64,000 nucleotides of DNA, from NCBI GenBank assembly GCA_009760855.2, contig WPIO01000172.1:154001-218000 (forward strand), written 5' to 3'. Below are positions 45,690 through 57,002 of the stretch, piece after piece. How positions within the stretch are numbered: position 1 is the first letter of the stretch; each line of letters begins with the position of its first letter. This DNA comes from Cristatella mucedo (Eukaryota > Bryozoa > Phylactolaemata > Cristatellidae). A program made the position numbers and the translations under genes. The notes under the pieces were generated by a model. The model saw only the letters and a program-made list of their open reading frames with translations, was not told where the DNA came from and searched no databases.

Positions 45690-46407
45690 AATGACGCTGT
45701 GACTAACCGCGACACGACTTTTAATAATGGAATTATCGTGCCTTTTAGCCTAACTGCTATGATAGCAGTTGCAGATATCGAGCACTTGAAAACCGATTAC
45801 TCTTTTAGTGCATCCTGGTCCTGAGAAAAAGCTATGGCAACTTGGTAACCCTCCCAAATTTACAGAAACTAGCTAGTTAAGTACTTTTTCATGATCGCTC
45901 CTTCAGTGAAACAAAACGAGTAGAAAGAGTAGGTTTGCCCGAAATTGATGACACAAGTATATTGTAAAATCATGCTTTTTTTATTTAACACGACTCGACG
46001 GTTGCTCATTGAGCAAAATTGAATCATAGCTTCCTAGCTGACGGTCTTGTAACGTAGGGATAAGGACTGGTCCTGCTCGCTGCCCCGATAAAATGCCCTC
46101 TACCCCTTCCCTGTCTCTGCCACCAATCATAATAATAGCTATTAATCATTTTCTTACACTCGCATGAGCCTTTGATGACACTTGTATGTTCATGAAAAAT
46201 GCTATCAACTGTATGCCTTTTTAAAACTGGCTTCAGCTAGTTAACATTGCTTAGTGTTATAACACAAGACATATATCGTTGGCGTGTCTGTGGCATGCTA
46301 AGACATTATTTAATAGTTTGACCGTGCGAAAGCTATTTTTCCCACCTACTTGATTCATCCGCTGAAGCTGGCAATTTGTGCGACCTGTCTACGTGTCTGT
46401 CGGACAG
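45690..46407. other. Intron without recognised repeat
   Basis: Nothing beyond AT-rich unique sequence. Confidence 0.4.
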
Positions 46408-46475
46408 GGTAATGATACAGAAGCAATGGACCAGGGAGAAGTATCGTCTACCTTCGACGGAGGGCCCAATCTCAG
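46408..46475 (+). CDS. Linker exon of CARD gene
   Basis: Acceptor GTCTGTCGGACAG (46395-46407), donor CAG|GTGAGT (46475/46476). Phase 0 in, two bases out; these join the single base of the next exon as AGC. Acidic peptide GNDTEAMDQGEVSSTFDGGP. Confidence 0.65.
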
Positions 46476-46599
46476 GTGAGTAAAATAGCTTCCTCCGGTG
46501 TCTATGACAGCTAGTGGAAAGATTTCAGTTGATGTTCCAACGTATGAACATGACTAGGCCGAAAAGGCAGCGATCGTAAACGCGAATCTCTCAACTTCG

Positions 46600-47612
46600 T
46601 GCTGCATGTGTTGATGACATCTGCACATGAATGGCAGTTCACGTTCTTAAATTGAATGATAATAATGTAATGTAATGTAATAAAACCAGCTCACCGGCTA
46701 TGGGCAAACCAAGTGTGATTCAGAAATTGGAAATGCTAATGCTCAAAATCTACTCTGCCAGCATATCTCCTGTTAAATCTGCACGAAATCTAGCTGACAT
46801 GTTCCAAAGTGACGTTTCATTAGAAGACCACATTGGCTCTGCTGTGAAGTCTGCCTCCTTTCAGTTATGTAACATTGCTAAAATTTGGGGTTGTTTAGAC
46901 AGAGATACCACATCTTAGTTGGTTCATGCGTTTGTGACATTCCTTCTTGACTTCTGTAACTCATTGCTTGCTGGTCTACCAGCGCGTGCAATCAAGCACA
47001 TACACCTGGTGCACAATTCTGCAGCTAGGCTTTTCTGTATTGAGCTTCACAGTTGCCACATCACACCACTTTTCTTCTCGCCAACCTGCACTTGCTACCA
47101 GTCAAGCAGCGCATCGACTTCATGGTTTTGTCACTCACATTTAGGTCCCTTCATTTTTTGGCTCAAGCCTACCTATCAGACCTACTGCCCCACCAGGATA
47201 AGCAACGCACCACAAGTTTTTTGGAATCAAGCGTTTACCTACACCTCGTACAAACCTCAAATCCTTTGGAGACTGTGCCTTTAGTTCGTATGCTCCCAGA
47301 CCCTGGAGCTCACTCGCGACTTTTGTCACGAAATCCCCTGACTTGACCACATTTAAAAAGAAATTTAAACGCACCTATCTATGAGAGCATTTAGTGGGTC
47401 TCTGTGATTCGACCTTTATGTGCTTATGCTTGCTGACACTGTGCATGCTGCCACGAACCACACTTGCATGCTGACCCTGTTCATGTCACCCCTAACCGTG
47501 TTATTCTTGTCGCTTATTCAGCATACTACCACTAACCATTCGATCGTGTTTCTTTTGCAGCAAATGTAAAGCGCCTAGAAAGAGATTGAGCTCTCTGAGG
47601 GCGCGTTACACG
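46600..47612 (+). mobile_element. L2-A copy, 3' third
   Basis: Sense, from a decayed HVLKLNDNN block to UTR and hairpin (47567-47607) without ATT repeat. (TGTAA)3 interrupts LNDDKT at 46665-46681. Frames 46700-46918 and 46919-47284 belong to it. Confidence 0.85.
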
Positions 47613-48002
47613 TGATCTGCAGCAGTCCCTATATGTCTGACAAAGGATAGTTAGTCCTGATCTTTTTATGCTTGCTCATGCTTGAGCTTAGTCAACCTAG
47701 CTAGTTTAAAGTCTGCGGTAAACCGTTGGTCATCTGTATGAGTGGGTACATCGAGCTTAGTCAGAGATCAAAATTCGTTAAGCACGTCACTAAGTTTCAG
47801 GTTGTAGCATTCTAGCAATGATGTGACCGGTAGGAATGGAGATTAGCAGCATTAGGGTAAGAAGATATTTTTTATTTGACAGCATCGATTTCAAAGTTCC
47901 TTAGGCTTTATTTACGAGCGGTTTTAGATGGGGAGGAGTGCACGGTTTATTTCACGTTGAGCGAGCTGGACGAGTGGTATAAATGGGTCGCCGGGATACG
48001 AT
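47613..48002. other. Intron, nothing recognised
   Basis: No exon or repeat found. Confidence 0.35.
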
Positions 48003-48155
48003 TTAATTCATTTCCATAGCTCCGTGATAGAACTTAATCTCTCTTCAATCACTTCACATATGCCACTGTACTCGAGACCAACACCTCGGCCATCAACTAA
48101 ATTCACCTTAACCGTAGTCAGGCGAGCACCTTAACCAGTGGCCCAATCCAGGGAG
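48003..48155 (-). mobile_element. SINE1 copy
   Basis: Minus strand: A-box-like TGGGCCACTGG (48135-48145), weak B box (GTCTCGAGTAC), then a degraded hairpin tail (GAGAGATTAAGTTCTATCAC) and ATGAATTAAAT. Confidence 0.65.
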
Positions 48156-48182
48156 GCATTATTGCATGCCTGATGACCACTA

Positions 48183-48395
48183 AGAGTTATTCACTGCAGC
48201 TCTCGAGGGAGGTCGCTCAGGTCTGCGTGACACAATGCTTCGGATATCGGTCGAGCATTGTTTTCGTCTACGCCTATGTCCTCTTTTGGATAAAACCGAA
48301 CTCACGGATCCCAGCAACAGCAACCGCATCAAGCAATGCATTTGGACGACTATAGCGATCCGATACTGTGCACGGGTGATTATATTTTTTTTAAA
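48183..48395 (+). repeat. Unknown ~210-bp repeat R4, copy 1
   Basis: Related to 48557-48767: GGAGGTCGCTC-GG, CTGC-CGA, TCTACG, AACTCACGGATCC, GCATCAAGCAAT-CATTTGG. Ends in an A/T-rich tail (TTTTTTTTAAATAAAAAATAC). Confidence 0.55.
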
Positions 48396-48404
48396 TAAAA
48401 AATA

Positions 48405-48540
48405 CTAGCTGATTTAACAGACTGCGGCAGAAGAGCCGAAAAGGCTATCATCACTGCTTGCAGCGGAAATACAAGATCGTTCAGCACAGGATTTTAAGCC
48501 TCGGCCGTCACCGCTGGCAATCTCTAAACGCTAGTAGGCA
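48405..48540 (-). repeat. SINE2 family copy
   Basis: CTGATTTAACAGACTGCGGC start, CACTGCTTGCAGCGGAAATAC and CTCGGCCGTCACCGCTGG; matches 43235-43400. Confidence 0.5.
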
Positions 48541-48556
48541 TCTTCATAATAGTCGG

Positions 48557-48767
48557 CTAAACTAAGAGCGGTGCTGGCTTGGAGGTCGCTCGGGGCTGCA
48601 CGAGAAATTGCTTGGAATACCGAATGAGCAGTATTTTCAGCCACCACGGCGTCTACGAGTTTGCCTTCTTTTGAATAAACCCAACTCACGGATCCGGCAT
48701 CAAGCAATCTATTTGGCCGGCAATAGCGACCTGGTAATATACACGCCAGAATATACTTCTTAAGCAA
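48557..48767 (+). repeat. Unknown ~210-bp repeat R4, copy 2, with flanking duplication
   Basis: Second R4 copy, bounded by the exact 15-mer TTCATAATAGTCGGC at 48542-48556 and 48769-48783, as expected for a target-site duplication. The antisense frame over it (48531-48800) is not preserved in copy 1. Confidence 0.55.
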
Positions 48768-48799
48768 GTTCATAATAGTCGGCGACACTGATGGCGACA

Positions 48800-50604
48800 T
48801 TGGTTAGGCGGGCGTTGCTGGAAGTGTTGCGACAGCAATTGAGCTTTGTCTCAGTAAGCCAAGCTGAGACCTTTTCCCCTCACCTTTGGAGTCCTGCTTG
48901 CCATTTGTCATGCTTTGTCTGGGAGAGTTTCCTGTTACCGCGGACCTTCGCCGGGTAAACAATTTCCTGCGTGCCTGAAACCAGCCTTCGCTTCAGACAA
49001 AGGCAGCAGCGCACAAAGGCAGCGTGACTCCGACGTTATATTCCCTGACAGGGATTTAAAGATTGTCCGGTTAAAAAGGCCTCAGACAGCACGCACAGCG
49101 GAAGTGCACTATGCTGCTTTGTGAAAATAAACGTACGAACTCAACGACTTGTATCGAGTTCTACAGAAGCTATTGAACATCGACGTGTCATTTTCTAAGT
49201 GCTAAGGTCAAACAACAAACATAAGCTGTTAAAAGTTCTTCCCTGTATCGGTTTCCGTTTACGACGTTCGCAAGAGCTTCGATTGTCGAAAGAGGAATCT
49301 GCAGTGGACAAAAAAATATAAGTAGTGCCTGGTGTCGGGATGGAGATGGCTTACAGCAGTTCGAAAGTTTTAGCTGTCATTCGGACCAGGCAATCGGAGG
49401 CTATAGCATGATAACACATGAAGGTAAACTCATGAAATACAGTGGCTAAACTTTGCATACTGGTCGCTATAATCTGGAATCAAAGGAGCAGTTTCGCGAA
49501 TTTGTTTATGGAAATGGCCTCTGTGTCGCCGTTCGTATATGTGAATAAACTCGCTGAGACGTTTGAGGCCATAGAGACTAATACGAAAGTGTCGTTGCAG
49601 AAAATTTCGTGGGTGAACCCATAAAAGTATTCTGTATTTGTAATCAGTGTTCTGACGTTTGTTTTGGGAATGCTAGCAGAATCGCAGGTAATCACAGTTA
49701 CTGTGGGACACCAGACGTTCCACAGTTGGCAAGGAAACCTTGGATTTGTACTCTAACCTCTTCACTGTTTGCCTATATATGTATATGCCATTCCAGTAGT
49801 CAATTATACCATTAGAGGAGGGCAGTCATAGGCCAATTCGTCTAATGCAGCTGGAACATTCGCTACAGCAATGAAGCTCTAAGCTAACCATATTTGACGT
49901 GCATTCAGATTTTCGTCGTCACTTCGTGCTGTTGCAAAGTGAAAATCTCGAACCGTGAGCCAAAGATTCTGTCCGAGATCGAACAAGCATCCATCTAGCT
50001 GTGCTTCGGGAACGATGGTTGAACAGGCGTTGTAACTTTTCATTCTCAATATCTGACACGTTACGTGTCAGATTCAAAGTTTGCATTATTAATTCATGAC
50101 AAAACTGGACGTTCTTTGGTTACTTCCACACCACACCTATAATGCTATATTGGTTTCTTTTTATTATAATAGTAATTGCTTTGGAAGACAACAACGAGCT
50201 TAATCAATTAAATTAAGTACGCATAAAAATTATTTTTATAGCTGCACGAATTTGTCGGTGGCCTTGAGTCAGCGAGCTTTTATCTGGGCCCTTTTGGTAC
50301 GGCCCCGATAATCTTACAGGCAGGCAATACCATATTTTGGGGTTTACTTTGACTTTAGGCTACTAACGAAGTGCAATTGCTGCCTACTAAACCTTGTGAA
50401 ATGTGTTAGCGATTGTAGACGACGACCGACCGTGATTACACAGTGGTAAGATCACATTGTTATATCCCAAGTGTCTGTGCTAATAATAGAGTGCTTAATA
50501 TCGACGCCAATATCTTTCATGCTTTTGGTATTACCTATATTCTTCCCTGTTTTTTGCGTGGCTCTTGTCATGATGCCCACAGTTCGTTTCAATTCTGCTT
50601 TCAG
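48800..50604. other. Intron; several small frames, none convincing
   Basis: Frames at 48915-49124, 49442-49624 and 49609-49815 lack domains. The last contains a Cys cluster (VFCICNQCSDVCFG) between GTTGCAG and GCAG|GTAATC, but its phase does not fit the exon chain. It ends in the acceptor TTCTGCTTTCAG. Confidence 0.35.
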
Positions 50605-50767
50605 CAATCACGACCATTGTGGAGACCAGTGCGAATTGTCTGCATTGCGCTTCAGGAATATTTCTGAAAACCTAGCGAACATGCTCACACGAGATCAAGC
50701 AGAGTTTATTTCTAAAAGGCTATATAGCAGGGAAATAATTACTTACACTGAAAATGAAAGGATTTTA
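50605..50767 (+). CDS. CARD-2, first-half exon
   Basis: Acceptor AATTCTGCTTTCAG (50591-50604), donor TTA|GTAAGT (50767/50768). The first base completes the codon left by the previous exon; the exon ends in phase 0. Peptide: helix LRFRNISENLANMLT, helix DQAEFISKRLYSRE, then IITYTENERIL, paralogous in layout to the first half of CARD-1 (PLVEQVASYLYQEK, LNPAEFDEIK), with the intron at the equivalent place. AG at 50581-50582 is an alternative acceptor but breaks phase. Confidence 0.7.
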
Positions 50768-52239
50768 GTAAGTAAAATATTAATTGGCATGAAGCTGTTT
50801 TTGCTGTGCTTAATAATTGTTTTATGGAAACCGGCATCTTCTCTTACCTGAAAGTATGTAAGAAGCGCAGTAACTAATTAGTTGTTCTTGGAAAATTATT
50901 CAGCATTAGCACTTTATTCTTTATAGTAATAGCTACCCCTCGACTGAAGGTGGCTCACTTAAATCTCAGGCACGATATGACATGTCCGATAGTCAAAGCG
51001 GTTTTTTGGTGAATAATTTTATGAATAAGGTTATTTCAGTTGAATAATAATATGCAAATAATATTGTAAAGCTCATATTGACTCACTTTGTACTGCATGT
51101 CCATCAAAGGGTACCTACATCTCCTTTGCAAACGTGTCGATTCTTTCTGTGCGTGACACACTCTCGTGACATTCGCACATGTCTCACCAATCTTAATCTG
51201 CGGCATTGGTTGTTATGAGGGTGAGGGTGGGTTTAAGGCTCTTGTTTAGAAGTGCAGATACGGCGAGCCTCTAATAATGGGCTATTTACTTGTACCCGGT
51301 CTGAAAGTTAGTTTGTTCACATGGGCTTTGTAATGTTAAAGATTGCACACAAGTATACACAAAGTAACAGACTTTCTATATACTTTTTAGTAATTTCATA
51401 AAATGTATGTTTAATAATAAATATGGAAATAAATAATAAATTACTAATTTGTAATTTGAAAAATATCCCGTCACCGAGGGGCAAAAAGATTTTTTCTCGG
51501 GCATGAACTATTAGCCAACTTGTGCGTTCCTTGTTCTGTACACTTGTCGACTTATGTATGAAAACTTCCCTTCTGCGGACACTCAAAACAGGGCTGTGAA
51601 ACCTCGGCTTTCATTTTCAACTCTGACAATTTTAATTTCTACAGTGCTTGAGAGGAAATCTCAGTTTATTCCACAAATGTGTATGTCTCTTAATTTCAAA
51701 TGTGGTGCTGAGCTACTTTTGCACAGCCTATCTGTTGTACGGTATTCAATGTATACCTGTTTAGATATAGTGTAGGTACTTATACCTGTGCAGGTATCTG
51801 TGTGTATTATGCATTAAGATAAGAGAGAGAATAGTTCCGATTGTCGGCTCACGTGATGGCATAACTATTGCTGTCTATCTCTCCAGCAATATGATCCAGA
51901 GAATCATCTTATTTTAGACGCTCTGTTTGCATGAATTCGCAGAGAAACTAATCGACGTCAGCTGTTCAGTCGATGAATCTCACCGTTCGTATGACTGCGC
52001 AGTTCGCTTAATCTAAAACTCTCCTGCCCCTTGCAACATTTCTTCTGCCCTTGAATGGGGCTACGAAATGTGAAACTGCACATGTCATGGCTAATCACTT
52101 GAAATGCAATGTTTCCAGCATACGTTAATTACATAGAAAAGAGATATTGTTTCTCGTATTGTGCAGTACAAAAGTAATATTATTATGATTATTAATCAGT
52201 TAATTTTCTCTTGATTGAAGCATTTAGACTTGCTTGTAG
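50768..52239. other. Intron within CARD-2
   Basis: 1.47 kb, AT-rich, free of LINE and SINE copies, unlike the intron at the same position in CARD-1. Confidence 0.5.
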
Positions 52240-52431
52240 AATTGTTTGACAATTGCTGACATGGCATGGGAGTTATACGAAATCGTTTCAAAGAAACGGC
52301 GTCAAGGCATCCGAGCGCTGTACAAAATCGCACAAGAAGACGGAATTGAAGCCCATTCTCTAGCTGCAGCACTGTGCAGCAAGATGGGGTGCCGACACCC
52401 TATTCATTCTCACCCAGCTGCACTGAGTTAG
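52240..52431 (+). CDS. CARD-2, second-half and terminal exon
   Basis: Acceptor GACTTGCTTGTAG (52227-52239). Phase 0 start joins 50605-50767 directly. Peptide: TIADMAWELYEIVSKKRRQG, then IRALYKIAQEDG and HSLAAALCSKMG give the last helices of a CARD-like fold (KK-RQ turn, L..I helix, small-residue turn, L..AL helix). The frame ends at TAG 52429-52431 after a short HPIHSHPAALS tail. More diverged than CARD-1 but the same size. AATAAA signals lie at 52826-52836. Confidence 0.62.
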   Translation, partial: NCLTIADMAWELYEIVSKKRRQGIRALYKIAQEDGIEAHSLAAALCSKMGCRHPIHSHPAALS

Positions 52432-52825
52432 AATTGACTCGGTGAGACAGTACAGCAAGCTTGCTGAACGTACAGTCTGCTGAAAGTTGAATGCTGTTTC
52501 TGAAACGAGCTCCGTCATTGTGTTATGTCATTCAGTCTCTCGGTTATTCTGTTGTAGACGCCAGATGTCAGCTGCCACCATCTTCAGTAGCAGGCAGCCA
52601 AGCACTTAAGAAGAGTACAGCTTCAGCTGCCCAGATAGCAAAGGGCACAGTGTGTAACATGCGAGCAGCCACTAGTGTCGGTCACACGCCACCTTAATTG
52701 GCCATTGCGGCCGGGCTAGTAGATCAGCAGGCCAAGTGGCTTAAGTGCACAACATAGTTTTCACAATTCAGCTGATTTAAATCAAAATTCGCGTCCATAT
52801 ATGTAAATTGAAGATTGTTCAGCTG

Positions 52826-52836
52826 AATAAAATAAA
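52826..52836 (+). terminator. Possible polyadenylation signals
   Basis: Two overlapping AATAAA hexamers about 400 bp after the stop of the CARD gene. Circumstantial. Confidence 0.35.
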
Positions 52837-52940
52837 TTTTGTAATCCATCAGCCGATTAGCCGGTCATTTATAATATCAACAATTATTATGAAACTTGTG
52901 CTAACGGAGGGTATAGTGATATCAAGTTTGCTTTAGCATT

Positions 52941-53030
52941 GCCTGAGGTCGTGGGCTCGAGGCCCGTGGCGTATGCGAAGCGCCTGAATAGAGATCAAGT
53001 TATCTTAGGGCGCTATACAAATGAATTATA
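52941..53030 (+). mobile_element. SINE1, 5'-truncated
   Basis: Starts at GAGGTCGTGGGCTCGAGGCC (B box), then GAAGCGCCTGAATAGAGATC and TTAGGGCGCTATACAAATGA: the shared L2-A hairpin with an intact GCGCC/GGCGC stem. Confidence 0.75.
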
Positions 53031-53355
53031 TTTATATTTAGCATTACTTTCGGCTGGTAATTGATATATAAATGGGGTGCAACGAGCTACAGAGATCCAC
53101 CCTCCACAATCAACTCTATTTGACAAAAAAAGAACAGAAATTCACGGTGGGAAGCTCGAATTTTGAATGAATGTCGTTCCTTGTATTAATGATAATAATG
53201 ATGCTTGGTTATAGCCTCCTCAGAGAAATTGATCTCTCTCTAGGCACTTTACATATGCTGTTAAAGATGCATGGTCGAATGTTTAGTGCTAGCGTGCTCA
53301 ATGACAGCAAGCATAACATAGAGATGACTTGCAATGGGTCAGCATGCAACTATGG

Positions 53356-54165
53356 CACGTGCTCGTAATCTAGGTGTCGTGTTCGACAGCTGCCTCAATT
53401 TCAAAAGCTTCATTCAGAAGACTGCCTCTACAGCTAGCCATCACATCCGATCCCTATCCAAGATTAGAAGCTGTCTCCCACAGTGACTTGTAAAAAATTT
53501 AACTAGCTCTTTAGTTCTGTCTCAGCTTGATTATTGTAATTCCCTTTTGGCTGGGCTACCAAAGAAAGCTATTATGCCACTACAGCAGACTATGAATATG
53601 GTTGCAAGGCTGGTCTTCAAGTCCCAGCGGTTTGAGCACGTGTCACCTTTGCTGGAAGAGCTAGGTTTGAGCACGTGTCACCTTTGCTGGAAGAGCTAGG
53701 ATGGTTGCCGGTTGAGCAAAGGATACAGAGCAAAGTTCTTACGCTGACCCACAAGGCCCGCCACGGCTTGGCTCCTCCGTACCTAGCTGAACTGCTGCAT
53801 CAGTTTCAGCCTGTTCGCGCCCTCAGGTCCTGTGTGGACAATAAATTAGCTGTCCCATTCCTCCGCTTAAAGACAGTTGGCGACAGAAGCTTTAGCTCTG
53901 CAGGTCCTAGACTGTGGAACTCGCTTCCACAATTCTTACGCAACGACATCTACTCTCCAAGTATATGCTACTCACTACCTCAACTGCTCTCCTAACTCTG
54001 CTATGCTTGCCACTTTCTCTTTGTTGCGTGAGACGAAGTCTGTTGGGTACCGAATGCGTACCGAAAGCCGCTTAGGCTGTGAGTGTGCTATACAAAACTC
54101 TCCTGCGTAACACCCACATGGTCTTTTTGACTTTGTGGAGTTACTGACGCAGATACATACATACA
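53356..54165 (+). mobile_element. L2-B 3' fragment nested in L2-A3
   Basis: Sense C-terminal region from ARNLGVVFDSCLNFKS to UTR and ATAC repeats. A 35-bp tandem duplication (53631-53665/53666-53700) shifts the frame. TATGG flanks it at 53351-53355 and 54166-54170. Confidence 0.9.
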
Positions 54166-54562
54166 TATGGTTAGTGTGCAGCATGCACAGTGTCGGCACG
54201 CATAAGCACAAGGAGGATGCATTGCACAGACCCTCTAAATGCTGTGATAAAAAGATGCGTTTTAGCATCTTTTTGAATGTTGTTGAGTCAAGGAATGCCG
54301 TGACACCAGTCGGGAGTGAGTTCCAGGCTTTAGGAGCATACGAACTAAAGGCATGGTCTCCGAAAGATTTGAGGTTTAGACGAGTATTGTTAAACGACTA
54401 GATTTCGAAAAGCAAATGCTACGATGCTTGGCCTGGTAGGGGAGTAGATCTGATGGGTAGGTTGGAGCCAAAGAATGAAGAGACCTGAAAGTGGCTGACG
54501 GAGCCTTGAAGTCGATGCATAGCTTGTGTGCGAGCCAGTGCAAGTCAGCGAAAAGTGGTGTG

Positions 54563-54796
54563 AATTGTGCTTATGCGTGCTGACACTGCATGCTGCCACT
54601 AACCACACTTGCATGCTGATGCTCTGCATGCTCATGCCCTAACCATGTTATTCTTGTTGTTTATTGAGCATGTTATCGCTAACCATTCGATCGTGTTCGC
54701 TTTTCAGAAAATGTCAAGAGCCTAGAAAGAGATTGAGTTCTTCGAGCGAACCTTATCAAGTGTGCTATTATTGTTATTATAATTATGATTATTATG
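54563..54796 (+). mobile_element. L2-A 3' tail nested in antisense L2-A
   Basis: UTR from GTGCTTATGCGTGCTGACAC to hairpin (54718-54758) and ATT repeats, in opposite orientation to its host copy. Confidence 0.8.
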
Positions 54797-55885
54797 TAGA
54801 AACTTCGACCCCCACGACAGACAAGCCTGGCTGCTGAGTTTTGCACCATCTGTAAGCCTCTGATTGCACAGGTGGGTAGACCAGCAAGCAGTGAGTTACA
54901 GTAGTCAAGACGGGATGCAACAAATGCATTGACCAATTCAGATGGGGATTCTTTGTCTAATCAAGTCCTAATGTTAGCAATTTTATGTAGCTGAAAGTAG
55001 GCATGTTTGACTGTGGAGCTGATGTGGTCATTTAATAGGTCACTTTAGAACTTAACACCTAGATTTCGTGCAGATGCAACAGGACACATGATAGCAGAGC
55101 CGATTATAAGCCTTAACCTTTCCAGCTTCTGAATCACACTTGGTTTGCCCACGACCGATCATTGGTTTTTATCATCATTCAATTTAAGAAAGTTTGGTGC
55201 CATCTATGTGCGAATGCCATCAATTCATGCAACAAGGGAGTTGAGAGAACTCGATGCTCTGGAGGGCTGGAAATGATTAAAGCAAAGATGCAACTGAGCG
55301 TCATCTACATAGAAGTGAAAGTTTAGATTGTGCCTAGTAAGAGGGGGATTATAATCCGTGAAAAGAACGGATCAAGCACAGAGCCCTGAGGTACCCCAAA
55401 CTTCAGAGGTTCCTCTGATGATTTTTGTCCATTCCCATCAATACTCAGGAGTCTCCTACTGAGATAGGACCTGAACCATTGCATAGCAGTGCCAGTGATG
55501 CCCAGCCGAGATGAGAGGCGCTCAATAAGGGCTTAATGATGGATTGTATCAAAGCTGCCGAAAGATCGAGCAAAAACAAGCAGAGATACTTTATCTAAGT
55601 CTTCATTTCTAAGTAGGTCGTTATACACCCGAAGCAATGCCGACTTTAGGGAGTGATTAGCTCTAAAACCAGACGGGAACTTACTAGCAAGGTTTGAAGT
55701 TTAAACATATGAGTTTAGCTGGTCTGCCATGACTAATTCCAGTATCGTTTATAGGGACGCTAGAAGGGAGACACGGCGGAAGTTTCTCAAGTACTCTCAG
55801 TCTAGTTGCTTAAGTATTCTCGGTCTTTCATTAGTGGCCTGTGGCCTGACTGCAGCCTTTTTGAAAGGCGCTAGGATGTGGATAT

Positions 55886-55970
55886 GGAAAGCAAATGTAA
55901 AGCGCCTAGAAAGAGATTGAGTTCTCTGAGGGCGCTTTATCAAGTGAATTATAATTATTAATATTATTAT
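55886..55970 (+). mobile_element. Solo L2-A 3' tail
   Basis: GCAAATGTAAAGCGCCTAGA, hairpin and AATT/ATT repeats only, at the truncated end of the antisense L2-A. Confidence 0.85.
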
Positions 55971-57002
55971 AAATGTAGCTATGGGACCTTAGAAAAGGGC
56001 AGTTCTGTGACGCGAGTTTATACGATCTTGGAAAATGGTCAAGACGAGACTAATCTTGCCAGTTCTTGTGCTACTCGGGGCGGGGTGGGTTAACTGCAGT
56101 GGTGGCAGCAGCAGGTCACCGTGAGTGGAAGCAGGAAGTCCTCTTACAGAGTCAGAAGTGCTTGCTGATTTAGGAGTACGGAAATGGCCAGCCCGAGGAC
56201 GGACAGCGAATGCAAACTTGAAGTCGAGGAATCCTCGCTTGACATATACGCTTTCCTGTTAAGCAGAGGATGAGCAACTAACGGCGAAACTCACGGCCGT
56301 CCACGTGCTGCCGGTAAAATAGGGAGCTCCCCTAAACCTCCATAGAAAACGAGTCGATCAGAAATGCCTTGCTCCTAATCTGCACGATTATATTACCTCT
56401 ATTCACACTGAGACATCGATCAGGGAAGTGTCAAAAGCAGAAAACTATTCGGCTCGTCATAGTGGGAACTCCTAATATTCGTATTAAATGATATCAAAAT
56501 CCCAGCGTGCAAGATTGCAGAAAATAAAGCGCCAGGATTTTTGATAAAATTTATAGCAAACCTACTTGACCGAAATCAGAAATAGTTGTGGGGATGAAGT
56601 AAACAAGCAAAACTGAACTCACGCTTACAATTTCACTCTGTTAAGTAAAATAATGGCAGAATTATGAAATTTACAAGGTTCAAAGCCACACTGAAAATTA
56701 AGCTCTTAAATGTCACAAGCCTGCACCTCAACAAGCCTCACGCAGGCACCTCGATCAACCAACGTTCAATAGGTTGGTATACAAGTGAAATATGATGCTT
56801 AGGTTGTAAAATTTTATTTGTAGATATTTTGCTTCCCGTTTCCATTTGTGTTAATCATGGTTTGCATAATCACTTTTTCCTTTACGCTTAAGTCGTCAGA
56901 ACTTTCAATCCCATTTCTAATGTGTTTTGAAAGTTACGATTAACAAATAGTTAATTGTCGGACAAATTCTAACTGTTTTCTTGACTTTTCCCCTTAATCT
57001 TC
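55971..57002. other. No recognised feature
   Basis: A GC-rich patch (56080-56120) then AT-rich sequence; no exon, frame or repeat identified. Confidence 0.4.

Larger units (their letters stand above)
53185..55885 (-). mobile_element. L2-A3/L2-A copy carrying nested insertions
   Basis: Antisense: hairpin and A3-type UTR (53185-53355), resuming at 54171 (TTAGTGTGCAGCATGCACAG) to 54562, then from 54797 to 55885 through the RT (GVPQGSVLG region near 55390, AFDTI near 55550). The breaks are filled by an L2-B (53356-54165) and a sense L2-A tail (54563-54796). Confidence 0.85.

Noticed and set aside
49442-49815. Two overlapping frames with a Cys cluster
   Set aside because: Tempting as an exon (GTTGCAG before, GCAG|GTAATC after) but the open frame does not fit the phase of the neighbouring exons.
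52491-52697. 68-codon frame after the CARD-2 stop
   Set aside because: TGTTGTAG could be an acceptor, but the preceding exon already ends in a stop and no donor before that stop was found.
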